A stretch of DNA of 21,385 nt from Chara braunii (taxonomy: Eukaryota > Streptophyta > Charophyceae > Charales > Characeae): NCBI GenBank assembly GCA_003427395.1, contig BFEA01000034.1, forward strand, positions 4,536,128-4,557,512, read 5' to 3'. Position 1 is the first letter of the stretch. Every line of letters begins with the position of its first letter. Shown one piece after another: positions 1-8,558 of this stretch. The notes under the pieces were generated by a model. That model was not told the origin of the DNA and did not search any database. It saw only the letters and a list, made by a program, of their open reading frames with translations. A program made the translations under genes and the position numbers.

Positions 1-95
1 TTTTTGGGTCCGCGTTCGGCCCGAACGGCCGAACGCATCCCCAAGGGGTCCCATACGTTCGGGCGTTCGGCCCGTCCCGAACGCCAGTTACCCTG
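1..95 (-). repeat. GC-rich GAACG-word hairpin repeat, copy 1 (window-edge)
   Basis: Read on the minus strand this segment begins GGGTAACTGGCGTTCGGGAC and ends in CGGACCCAAAAA. It is dense in the words CGTTCGG and CCGAACG, which are reverse complements and can fold on each other. It aligns over its whole length with 17224-17327 on the plus strand, so the two are inverted copies 17 kb apart. The copy at 17224 carries an extra 14 bases (CCCGAACGCCCGAA). The A-run at its 3' end and an AT-rich 5' flank give it a SINE-like layout, but no RNA polymerase III boxes were recognised. The copy touches the window edge and may continue. Confidence 0.75.
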
Positions 96-240
96 TATAT
101 ATATATACGATATATGATGAGTCGGTGAAACTCCGACGAAACAGTTTGTCACAGCCCCTCGTTTGTTGTCCTCTTCTCTCTCTCTGCCTACGGCTTACCG
201 GGCAGTTCTGTTTGTGATGATATATATATATATATATTTT
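95..240. repeat. AT dinucleotide tracts
   Basis: Two (TA)n microsatellites (about 95-117 and 217-236) bracket a stretch with a short CT run near 172-187. They sit directly beside the 5' sides of the two GC-rich repeats here, the same arrangement seen for related repeats near 16.7-18.8 kb. No coding signal is seen. Confidence 0.7.
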
Positions 241-316
241 TAATTGTTTTTGGCCCGGCCGGGCAAGTGACCCCGGGCCACTCTGGTAGCCTAGACGCCC
301 GGTCATTATTACTGTA
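241..316 (-). repeat. GC-rich GGGC-word hairpin repeat
   Basis: Contains the palindromic words CCCGGCCGGGC (about 254-264) and CCCCGGG, with a T-rich run on the plus-strand left side that reads as an A-rich tail on the minus strand. On the minus strand it begins with TACAGTAATAATGACCGGGC, an ATT-rich start followed by a GC core, matching the layout of the repeats at 16640-16780 and 17073-17170. The relationship is by layout and word content, not by close alignment. Confidence 0.45.
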
Positions 317-357
317 TCTAGACGAAGAGTTGCTCCAAGTACAGCTATAATGACCGG
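299..357. repeat. 18-bp inverted repeat (hairpin)
   Basis: The left arm CCGGTCATTATTACTGTA (299-316) pairs with the right arm TACAGCTATAATGACCGG (340-357) at 16 of 18 positions, across a 23-nt loop. The left arm overlaps the edge of the GGGC-word repeat. It could be a short terminal-inverted-repeat remnant or a folding element; no function can be assigned. Confidence 0.7.
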
Positions 358-547
358 ATAGAACATTCGATTAGGGGGAAGACAGTAGTCACTTCAGCAT
401 GTCTTGCGTACATCTCTTCTGTTTCTCCAAATGTTGCTGGCTTGGTAGTTTGTGAGGAATCGTCCCAGCGTAGGTCTGAAAAGACTGAGGTGTTGGCATG
501 CCACAAAAGGGAAGAAAAAGGAAAAGGTAATGGGTTTTCCTGACAAG

Positions 548-1296
548 AGATTGCATTGGTGGGTTTGTCTACAATGAACAGAGTAAAGTGCAACAAATAT
601 GGTGAGCGCATTTTACAAGTGGTGCGGAGGATTTCCAGTGAGGAATCGGAGAGCCGAGAAAGCGAATTTGTTTCCCCTGGTAAGAGGCCAAGGACTAGCT
701 TGCCGGATGACGGTCAAAGGCCCATAAGCACTCCCAGACCTATGAGTACTCCCAGAACTGTGAGCACTCCTCGAAGTCGTAACACTTCGGTACCCGTGAG
801 CAATGGGGCGAAGGCGGGTCCACACATTCTGTCTTCTGGTGTAAATGGTGCAGCGAGTTTTGACGTCGGATCGGAAGCTGACGACTTTGAATTTGACTTC
901 GATGATAGCTATGCGAACAGCTCAGCATCGGTAGGGAAGCGCATGCGTACCGACTCTTCCTCCGGGGTAGAGCCGGCACGGCGGAGCGGGAGCAACTTGA
1001 GCGGGTCGGACAATCGGGGGGCTAAGGCTTTCCCCCCTCCGCCACCAGTTCCAGCGTTTTCAGCGCCCGGAAATCGTCAGAGTGAGGGTGTGACCGCCTC
1101 CGCAGCAGGTGGCGAGAAGAGGTTCAGCAATGGTGTGTTTTCTGCAGGTAGCAACACGCTCAGAGCAAATGGCGGCGGGTGGGCTAGCCGCCAGTCATCA
1201 GCGGCAGGCGCACAGGGGCAAAGTCAGGCAACTGTGACCAGTCCTACAAGTGAAAGTTGGAATGGGTTTGCATTTACGAAGAAGGGCACAGGCTAG
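548..1296 (+). CDS. 3'-terminal exon of a probable HRDC-domain protein (RecQ/BLM-helicase-like candidate)
   Basis: The reading frame is open from just after a TGA at 541-543 to TAG at 1294-1296. A plausible splice acceptor (TTTTCCTGACAAG, ending 547) precedes it, so this is probably a last coding exon; TTG at 556 is not a real start. The first 25 residues, including VGLSTMNRVKCNKYGERIL, fit the end of an HRDC domain: glycine-hydrophobic, a Lys-rich turn, then KYG(D/E)R(L/I)L. HRDC is the nucleic-acid-binding module at the C-terminus of RecQ helicases and in RRP6/RNase D. The remaining roughly 220 residues are low-complexity, rich in Ser, Gly and Ala, with TPR repeats, two basic NLS-like patches (GKRPR, GKRMR), an acidic DDFEFDFDD segment and a PPPPPVP run. 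Such disordered tails are common in nuclear proteins. The helicase core would lie upstream, outside the window. A donor-like AAAAGTAAGT near 1317 suggests a spliced 3' UTR. The domain call rests on a short segment; the identity of the whole protein is inference. Confidence 0.5.
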
Positions 1297-2160
1297 CATA
1301 GAAAAACTGTCGCAGGAAAAGTAAGTACCTTATGCTCTCACTGCTTCCTATGGCCTATGGAGATTGTGGCTGTGTACAAGAGGCCACATATACTTTTGGT
1401 AAAAAGCAAAGCTGGCCGCCAAGCGGACCTGCTGCGGTGGAAGGCATCAGTTTGACCGAAGAGGCTAAGGAGGGGTGGGCGGTTGTTCAAAAGAGATAGT
1501 AAAGGATGCACTGACGACTGTTTGAAATGATTTCAGTGAGCCACAGATGACAGGTGTCGGCCATCGCAGGCTCTCTGACTCCAGCGCCGTGCGTGACTTT
1601 GTCTAGTACCTATACCCCTTCACACATTTTCCTTCAGCTAAGTTGCCGTAGGGGATTCGACGTTTTGCTTTGCCTCAGCGAAGTGCGGTCACTGGTCAGT
1701 AATCTATGTTCGTTATCACACCATGGTTTTTTTTTTTGTTTTTTTTTTCAATCATGGTCTATTTTCTATATGTGCTTAGTGCTATCTTTTTTTCCTTTTT
1801 TTTTTTTTTCCCTTGTATGTGTATGCTGCTGGCCTTTTTCTCTATTTCGTTGCTTTTCTTTACATTTGTTCAAATGTTGCTCGTCAGTTGTCTTGATCTG
1901 GCATTGTTGTTATGTTCGCAGTCATAACCATTCAGCGATCCGGGTTACTATTTTGGGGGATCCTGGTTGTGGCACAGCATTTCGCTTTTACTTCTTTGTT
2001 TTAACGAGTGTCATAACCGGGGCCTATCCCCTACAAAAAAACAGATGGGAAAGTTATGCAATGACCTCAGCACCCTCGTCGGAAATTCTCAGAATGCACC
2101 TTGAGGACCAAACACCCTGGTCATTGCCACTGTTGACGGACTCAACGGGGTTTGGCTGAG
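1297..2160. other. Non-coding stretch with poly-pyrimidine tracts; possible spliced 3' UTR of the upstream gene
   Basis: A donor-like sequence (near 1317) and an acceptor-like TTTCAG (near 1530-1536) could bound a 3' UTR intron. T-runs at about 1726-1749 and 1787-1811 are interrupted only by a few bases. The open frames here are T-rich, consist mostly of Phe, Leu, Cys and Ser, and resemble no protein family. No poly-A signal was identified with confidence. Confidence 0.35.
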
Positions 2161-2266
2161 TTACAGACGTCAAATGAGGTCATTGTGATGTAATCGGGGT
2201 TAAATGAGATCATTGTGAGGTCATTGGAGGTCAAATGAGGCCATTATGAAATGAGGTCGTGGTGAA
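2161..2266 (+). repeat. Short degenerate tandem repeat (TCAAATGAGGTCATTGTGA)
   Basis: The word (G)TCAAATGAGGTCATTGTGA recurs in degraded form about four times with period near 20-30 bp (starts about 2169, 2199, 2229, 2248). It consists of the words AAATGAG and GGTCATT or GGCCATT. No other signal is present. Confidence 0.55.
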
Positions 2267-2478
2267 ATTTCTGAGTCCCCCAGAGGGTTGGACTGAGGTA
2301 TGCTGTCAGACTGGACTGTGTTGTTGATACCCCTTCAATGTCTTCAAAGTGTTTTTTATGTCATCCAGTTTGCAACATTGTTGAGGCTGCTGCTGCTGCA
2401 CCTGTTGCATTTGAAATGTCGCCAGTGCTATGGGACATTGGCCGGGCCATGTGCAGTTGCTGTGCCACTCCACATACA

Positions 2479-3126
2479 ACACAGTTCCAACAGCGTCAGG
2501 CAAGGCGTACAGAGGATGACACAGTCAGACCTCGGACAGCCACACACAATCAGACAGAGCCAGTCAGAGCCAGAGGTGCAGCCGGACAGAGCCAGAGAGA
2601 GCGATACCAAGCCAGAACTAGCCAGACTGAGCAGGACTGAGCCAGACAGTATCCAACTGAGCCAGACAGAGCCAGACAAAGGGAGACAGACAGAGCCAGG
2701 CAGAGCAGGGCAGTGCCCAACGGAGCCAAATTGAGCCAGACTGAGCCAAACTGAGCTAGACTGAGCCAGACGGCGCCCCACTGAGCCAGGCAGAGCCATA
2801 CTACACAGTTCCAACAACATCAGGCAAGGCGTACAGAGGATGACACAGTCAGACCTCGGACAGCCACACACAACCAGACGGAGCCAGTCAGAGCCAGAGG
2901 TGCAGCCGGACAGAGCCAGACATAGCGATACAGAGCCAGAACTAGCCAGACTGAGCAGGACTGAGCCAGACAGTATCCAACTGAGCCAGACAGGGCCAGA
3001 CAAAGGGAGACAGACAGAGCCAGGCAGAGCTGGGCAGTGCCCAACGGAGCCAAATTGAGCCAGACTGAGCCAAACTGAGCTAGACTGAGCCAGACGGTGC
3101 CCCACTGAGCCAGGCAGAGCCAGACT
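2479..3126 (+). repeat. 324-bp tandem duplication inside a GAGCCAGAC minisatellite
   Basis: Two head-to-tail copies, 2479-2802 and 2803-3126, both begin ACACAGTTCCAACA and differ at a small number of positions. Most of each unit is itself built of 9-11-bp words of the form GAGCCAGACA or GAGCCAGACT. Because 324 is a multiple of three and the words lack stops on either strand, long open frames appear on both strands (144 codons plus, 276 codons minus). These are a by-product of repetition and are not called as genes. Confidence 0.85.
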
Positions 3127-3345
3127 GCCACAAAGAGCCACATCGAGCCAGATAGTGCCAGACAATGTCAGGCAGACCCGGGCAGAGTCAGAGCCGCACA
3201 GAGTGCAACACGTCCACACAGAGACGCTCAGGGTCACAGAGAGGCCCACAGGCCTCACCTAGTCGCAAAGGGCTAAACAAAGTTGGACGCGCCAGGCAAA
3301 GCCAGAGAGGCGCAGACACAGCCAGACAGCCAGACAGAGCAAGCC
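2540..3345 (+). repeat. GAGCCAGAC-type minisatellite array
   Basis: Degenerate short units (GAGCCAGACA, GAGCCAGACT, GAGCCAAACT, CAGGCAGAGC) run through and beyond the 324-bp duplication. They thin out near 3345 with the last ACAGCCAGACAGCCAGACAG cluster. The array is strand-asymmetric: the plus strand is poor in T. Confidence 0.8.
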
Positions 3346-3563
3346 AGTGCACAAATTGTCTTTCTGGCCTACTGAGGCACCGTACCCGAATGCACCTGGT
3401 GGAATACTGGGCCTCGATGCAGTACTCTACACTGTACCATTTGTAGAGTTGGGTCATCTGTGCACTAACTCTAGAAAAATATCGGGGTACTGGTACCAGT
3501 CTACCTTGAAACTGGAGTGTTGTACCTCGTGCCAGCAAATGGCACGAAAACTTCGAAAAGCAA

Positions 3564-3566
<3 letters not shown>

Positions 3567-3642
<76 letters not shown>
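3567..3642 (+). repeat. 76-nt poly-A tract
   Basis: An uninterrupted A-run starts after AAAGC and is followed by CCAACCAACC. Its length suits the tail of a retroposed transcript or SINE, but no target-site duplication or recognisable element body was found on its left side. The exact length may be affected by sequencing. Confidence 0.85.
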
Positions 3643-3644
<2 letters not shown>

Positions 3645-3724
3645 AACCAACCTAAATCCAGATCGATGATGAACAGAGGTCGTTGCCATTTCATGAAATA
3701 AACAGAAAAGAGATGCAGAACCTA

Positions 3725-4085
3725 GGGCATACTCACAATAGTGCTGTCCAGAATGTATCTGCCCAAATCATTGTCTTTTTTTTTTTCCTTCTTCTTTCTT
3801 TTAGTGCCCTGCCAGCAAGGCAGATGTTGTTTGGGTTCTCAGGAAAGGTCCTTGCTAAGGGCATACTCACACTACTACTTTCCAGAATGTATCTGACCGC
3901 TATCAGGTTCATATGTTTCATTCCTTTTCCCTTTTTTTCCTTTTGCTTCTGTCCTCCTATTCGCATACCCACACTACTACTTTCCAGAATGTATCGGATG
4001 GATATTACGTCCAAATGAGTCTTTTTTTATTTATTTTTTTCATTCTAAGATTAGCCCTGTCAGCAAGCCAGGATGTCTGAGTAAG
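3725..4085 (+). repeat. Three-copy degenerate repeat separated by pyrimidine tracts
   Basis: A 36-37-bp word close to GGCATACTCACACTACTACT followed by TTCCAGAATGTATCTG occurs at 3725-3761, 3859-3895 and 3962-3997. Each copy is followed within 10-40 bases by a long T/C-rich run. After the first and third runs a second shared word appears, GCCCTG(C/T)CAGCAAG (about 3805 and 4053). The whole is therefore a decayed tandem array of about 100-134 bp per unit. No coding meaning is seen. Confidence 0.7.
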
Positions 4086-4480
4086 TAGTGCAGTCAAGCC
4101 CAGTTTCTCATTTATTTTTCCTTTTTTTTTTTTTACGATTTGGCTTTCAATCGATTTTTTTTGGGCCCACCAGCCTTTTCCCTCCGAACCTGCGCCATAT
4201 GCCGGATCACCGTTCATCGTGGTACGGGCGCAGTGTTCTGCGTCTTGGTGAATAGTAGGGGTCCGTGAACTGGTGGTCTAATCGACTTTTCGGAGCAGCT
4301 GCAGATTTCATAGAATTCAGTTTCACCAGTCCTTCACACAAGGTTTACCCTACCGTGGTGCATTCAAAAGAATGCCCTCCAGACTAACTCTGGTCTTCTC
4401 CTTTAGTCCTTGGTCTCAGGATGCTCAGGCCCGGACTTTGGGAGAGTTGAAAGGGTATGAGACTCGGTTTTGGCAGGGAA
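4086..4480. other. No recognisable feature
   Basis: The stretch contains T-runs near 4120-4133 and 4157-4164 and mixed-composition DNA. No open frame here resembles a protein and no repeat was recognised. Confidence 0.5.
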
Positions 4481-4560
4481 AGGAGGACTGGTCTGCAAGG
4501 GGCACCGGAAGGGAGAAGAAAGGAGGACTGGTCTGCAAGGGGCACCGGAAGGGAGAAAGG
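4481..4560 (+). repeat. 40-bp tandem duplication
   Basis: A 40-bp unit beginning AGGAGGACTGGTCTGCAAGG is present at 4481-4520 and repeated at 4521-4560, nearly identical. It lies in purine-rich sequence. The 113-codon open frame across it (4372-4713) is Arg/Gly/Glu-rich low-complexity sequence and is not supported as a gene. Confidence 0.85.
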
Positions 4561-4776
4561 AAGAGGGGGAGATCTGGAGGAAATGAGGCGGACGGGCGTA
4601 GTGAAACCGGGGTACAGAAGGCTCAGGAGCAGGTAGTTGAATATTCGAGCGGAGGGCGAACAGAATCAAGCACGCAGCCAAGACAGGGACGGACGGGTTC
4701 ACTGAGTGAGTGACGAGAGAAGGTCGACCCATCTCAACAGCGTGATGCTCAAGGGGCGTTGTTCAAGGGAAGCTGG

Positions 4777-5314
4777 TTGGTTGGGGGGTGCTCGTGGACC
4801 AACATGTGTGGAGGGTATGCGGTAGCTTGTCATCTCTGGTGGTTCCCTCGCTCCGCAGGGAATCTCCACGAAGACTGGCACGAAATCAATCAACGCCATC
4901 GTGTGGACGGAGAAAAGAGTTGTCAACTCGATTCAAGAAAGCACACGGGAGCGTTTTCGTGCACCTTCATACATTCCTTGCCTCGCGTGTCTTCTCACTA
5001 ACTTCTCCCTGCATGTAAGAGAGGCGATTTGCCATCTGTCTCTGTTGGTTGGGGGGTGCTCGTGGACTAACATGCATGGCGGGTATGTGGTAGCTTGTCA
5101 TCTTTGGTGGTTCCCTCGCTCTGTAGGGAATCTCCACGAAGACTGGCGCGAAATCAATCAACGCCATCGTGTGGACGGAGCAAAGAGTTGTCAACTCGAT
5201 TCAAGAAAGCACACGGGAGCGTTTTCGTGCACCTTCATACATTCCTTGCCTCGCGTGCCTTCTCACTAACTTCTCCCTGCATGTAAGAGAGGCGATTTGT
5301 CATCTGTCTCTGTT
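4777..5314 (+). repeat. 268-bp tandem duplication
   Basis: Copy 1 (4777-5044) and copy 2 (5045-5312, with shared sequence to 5314) both start TTGGTTGGGGGGTGCTCGTG. They differ at roughly a dozen positions, so the duplication is fairly recent. Short frames of 60-120 codons run through both copies in more than one frame. Because 268 is not a multiple of three, no single frame is preserved across the junction, which argues against protein-level constraint. Confidence 0.9.
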
Positions 5315-6360
5315 CAGTGGATTACCCTGCCCCCATTTGGTGGCGCATACTGGTGCGCTTGTGAAATTCCAGTGGTATCCATAGCTGGACTACCAAGGCA
5401 TTTGTAAACTAGTATTGGTGACTGCCGCACGAGTTATCGGGAGGGTGTGAGGAAGAGACCATGTATATGAATATGGGTCAATCGAACTAGGCCACTCTCG
5501 TGAGACAACTACGACCTTTAGAACGGTGGACTGACTTTCCTCCCGCGGCCTCGGAGAGATGATAGTCATCACCTTCTGCTTTCATAAGTGTGTGAGGTCT
5601 TAGTACCTTGCAAAGGGTGGATTGATAATGGGAACTCTTGTGCGCCCTGATGAGAAGGAGGAGGTAGTGATTGAAGGGGAAGAGCACGGATGAGGATGAG
5701 TGCGGGGAATGGAGGAACGGCGAGTGCGGTGAGAGTGAGCAGGAAAACTCCAACATTTGCGCATACTCGCGCACGCGTGGTGAGCGCATACTGTCCAGTT
5801 ATGGCTCTCAATTCTGGGAACTGTTTGCCAGTTCAATACGAGGAACTTGTTCCTCTATCACAAGCGAACAGGGAGGACCTGCAAGGGTTCTGAACAAGCT
5901 ACTTTTGCGAGTGCTTGATCAGCGTGCATGGGTGACACTCCTTTTACCTCCGCTTGTTGATAATCACTCTCTTTTTTTTCTTTTTTTTTTTTCTTTTTTT
6001 TTCCAAAACAGAACCTTACGGTTCCGGCTCCTTTTCCATTCTGGGGAGCATCAGTCCGGTTCCTTTTCCACCGGCAAGTCAGGCAGAATTACAATGAGAA
6101 CACACACACGCTCCTCCCCCTTATGGTGTGGAGGCGCGAAGGACGGCATTGATTACTTCCTGAAGGACGGATGTACCACCCCTCACCCCTGCCTTAGTTA
6201 GCCTGATGGACCTAATTTAGGCTCAGTCTAATCTCCTTCGTTCTTGCTTGTTAACTGTATCCCGTTTGCATTGGTTAGCTTGTTCCTCTCAGCTGCTTGG
6301 CTGTCGGCTTGGCTTTAAGTATTAGAACTGCTAACTTGGCCTTTCCTGTTCCATGTTGAG
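5315..6360. other. Unassigned stretch; strong pyrimidine tract with acceptor-like end
   Basis: The most notable element is a T/C run at about 5970-6002 followed by CCAAAACAG (ending about 6010), the shape of a plant 3' splice site. The 176-codon frame over 5671-6201 crosses this tract and encodes a Phe run there, so it is unlikely to be a protein. Nothing else was recognised. Confidence 0.35.
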
Positions 6361-6604
6361 ACCCTAAACCCTAGATGACTACAACATCTAAACCCTAAAC
6401 CCTCTCTGTATTGCACCAATATCTCATGTTACTACACCCCTAAAACCGTAGATCCACAACCACTTTGATTTAAGAGGTAGAAGTACTAACTAGGGCTTCC
6501 TTTTTTTGTCTAAACTGTAATTCTCACGTGTGAACCACCTTAAAACTCTGCTATTCTGAATTCTGTTAGCCCTAATTCTGTCCAAACCTTAAACCCTAAA
6601 CCCT
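6361..6604 (+). repeat. Interstitial telomere-like words (CCCTAAA, plant type)
   Basis: Perfect runs of the plant telomere complement occur at 6361-6374 (ACCCTAAACCCTAG), 6389-6403 (TAAACCCTAAACCCT) and 6590-6604, with single degraded words between. They are too short for a telomere relic of any size. They may be interstitial telomeric repeats or telo-box promoter elements (AAACCCTAA) of the kind seen upstream of plant translation genes. No start of such a gene was found nearby. Confidence 0.75.
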
Positions 6605-6953
6605 CAAGTATAATTTTTATTCTCCAGAAACACACACTCCAGCTCCTTTCTAGCATTTCTTAAAGTCCCCTTATGCAACTTAGCCTTTCAACTCACGGTG
6701 CCTGTGTCCAACTTCCTTCAGTATTTCGTGAACCGCTTTCGTTCCTCTCTGAACTGTCTCTCCGTTGCTGCAGCCATTGGTCTCCCTTGTGGTAGTTTGG
6801 TCAGCATGTGTTTTACCCGCCCACCGTTGTTTGTTACTGGTAGCCCCTTCCTGGATTTGAGTCGTGCCAGTCTTTCCAACAGATGCGGTCTTCTCTCAGG
6901 TCCGCCGCTTTGCCATTTACCAGCCTCGTTCTGTTGAAGCTCAGTCTCGCCTT
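6605..6953. other. Possible 3' remainder of the older LINE on the minus strand
   Basis: This stretch lies directly downstream (minus strand) of the LINE C-terminal fragment at 6954-7190 and may be its 3' end. Only scattered minus-strand residues could be related to it and no poly-A boundary is visible. The open plus-strand frames are Leu/Ser/Cys-rich and unrecognised. Confidence 0.3.
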
Positions 6954-7190
6954 CTATTGTTGGTTCTCATCCTCTGTCCATGACTGTGTGATCCTCCAGC
7001 ATTTGCAGCGGATTTCGGCTTGTATCATCGTTTTTGCCTCGGCCCAAACCTTCTCACGTGAATTGGCCACTCTTTCAATCGTCCTGCTGCATCTTTCCTT
7101 CCATATGATCCATAGCGTCACCCTTTTTTTACCCTGCATCAAAGGGTGCACTACATCTTCTACCGCGTCTTTGGAGCAAACTGTGCGTAA
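6954..7190 (-). pseudogene. LINE ORF2 C-terminal fragment, older copy
   Basis: The minus-strand frame is open from about 7190 to a stop at 6954-6956. It contains VTLWIIWKERCSRTIERV followed by a Lys/Glu/Trp-rich helix. This parallels ATLWSIWRKTCQETIEG in the C-terminus of the larger LINE at 7599-9923, with the same spacing to a later CWR/LWR pair. It is therefore the remnant of a second, clearly diverged element in the same orientation. The reverse transcriptase is missing and a stop lies shortly upstream. It cannot be the continuation of the large element, which has its own copy of this region. Confidence 0.6.
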
Positions 7191-7598
7191 CTCCTAGCTG
7201 TCAGGATCTGTGGCTTTCCGTCTGGTGTGTAAGCCTTGAATTACCGGGAGGGCAGCATTTACGAGCAGTCACTGCAGGCCGTTAGACTGACCTTTTGCTG
7301 GAGCTGTTACTTGGGCCCTTGCTTGTGTCGTGTCCACCTCTGTCCTTGGATGTCTTATGAAATACCCTTGAGTGAAAATTGTATGGCCTCTCTATTTCTC
7401 TCCCCCCCATAATGTGATGTTTGCTGTCTTGGTCGCTATCTTGCTCCCCTATACTTTTTTCTTGTCCCAGGTCTGAGCTTTTCCTGAGCTTAATATATCC
7501 GTCTTATATATGTGACCCTGTCTAACCTGGAGTGTTGTGCTGTCGTATCTTTCGGTGTTGGTTAGAAGGTGGGTTTCTGTTGCTGGCTAGACGTCGGT
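7191..7598. other. Putative 3' UTR of the minus-strand LINE half and junction with older sequence
   Basis: The minus-strand LINE coding frame stops at 7599-7601, so its 3' UTR lies to the left. No clear poly-T (poly-A on the minus strand) marks the end. A 9-base match CGTCTTATA at 7500-7508 and 15208-15216 is a weak candidate for a target-site duplication, which would put the element end near 7509. Confidence 0.35.
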
Positions 7599-8242
7599 TT
7601 AGTTTGTGGAAATGTTAATTTCGAGGGACTCGGGTATGCTGTTAACTGAAGAGTCTTGCGAGTGGTGTCTTGGTGGGGGTTCATCCCATAGACGAAAGAC
7701 TATACTTGAGCCGTGTATCAGTGCAACTTTGCCTTTTGCTAGGTGATTTTCTTCAAATTTGTGTTGGTAATCCTTTGCTTTGCCTTCGTCTTCTTTCATT
7801 CTTCTTTGTACCTTGCGCCATAGGGTCCAGTACTCGGTTTCTACCTGTTGTTGTAGTCCCCACGCTTCTTGAGTGTGCATTTTTTGTCCTTCTATTGTTT
7901 CTTGGCATGTTTTTCGCCATATACTCCATAGCGTAGCTTTTCTGAGAATTCTGAAGAGATTGACTTCTGAAGGCTTCCAGTTATCTGGGTTATTGAAACC
8001 TAAGAGTAGGAGTGTGCTGTTGTTTGTGAGGGTGGTGCCTGTTACTGCATTCCATAGACTTGCTACCTTTTGCCATAGTGGTTTTATCCTGGAACAGTGC
8101 AAGAAACAGTGATATAGGTTTTCTATTTGATTCTCACTACAGTTTGCACATATTTCTTTGAGAGGACTCCTGTCATCTTTTTTCCTTCGTGTATTTAGCC
8201 ATTGGTTCAGTGGGACAGCTAGGTACAAGATTAGCCATTGAA

Positions 8243-8368
8243 GGCTCCTAAATTTGGGTGGGTTAATAGCTGCTATTTTGTTCCATGGTATTGGGTCGTG
8301 TTTTTGGCTCCTAAATTTGGGTGGGTTAATAGCTGCTATTTTGTTCCATGGTATTGGGTCAAGTGTTT
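8243..8368 (-). repeat. 63-bp tandem duplication inside the LINE ORF2 half
   Basis: A unit starting GGCTCCTAAATTTGGGTGGG on the plus strand occurs at 8243 and again at 8306. In the protein this repeats DPIPWNKIAAINPPKFRS. The unit is 21 codons long, so the frame is kept. It could be a real slip or copy event or a local assembly artefact, given the ambiguous bases nearby. Confidence 0.9.
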
Positions 8369-8558
8369 TTGGTTCTACATCTAAGTGTCTTTTCCATCTT
8401 TCTGTTATTATTGGGTCCGGGTTCACCGAACGGCGTCTCAGCCTGTAGCCTAGTCTAGTTGTGTAATGTAATAGATTGAATTTGGTGTTGATTCTTGAGG
8501 CTCCTTGCTTTATGTTCCATGCCCATTCTGCTGGGTCCACTTCAAGGTTCTCTAGTGG

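Noticed and set aside
1554-2159. A 201-codon plus-strand open frame
   Set aside because: It is translated from T-rich tracts (Phe, Leu, Cys and Ser runs), has no recognisable domain, and overlaps another frame of the same kind.
2428-3258. A 276-codon minus-strand open frame
   Set aside because: It lies wholly in the minisatellite and its duplication. The residue pattern follows the 10-bp word, and the plus strand is equally open.
3188-3694. A 168-codon minus-strand frame containing a long Phe run
   Set aside because: The Phe run is the complement of the 76-nt poly-A tract.
3725-3997. CRISPR-like 36-bp direct repeats with spacers
   Set aside because: There are only three diverged copies with unequal spacing and pyrimidine-rich intervals, in eukaryotic DNA without cas genes.
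5671-6201. A 176-codon plus-strand open frame
   Set aside because: It crosses a pyrimidine tract that ends like a splice acceptor, encodes a Phe run there, and resembles nothing.
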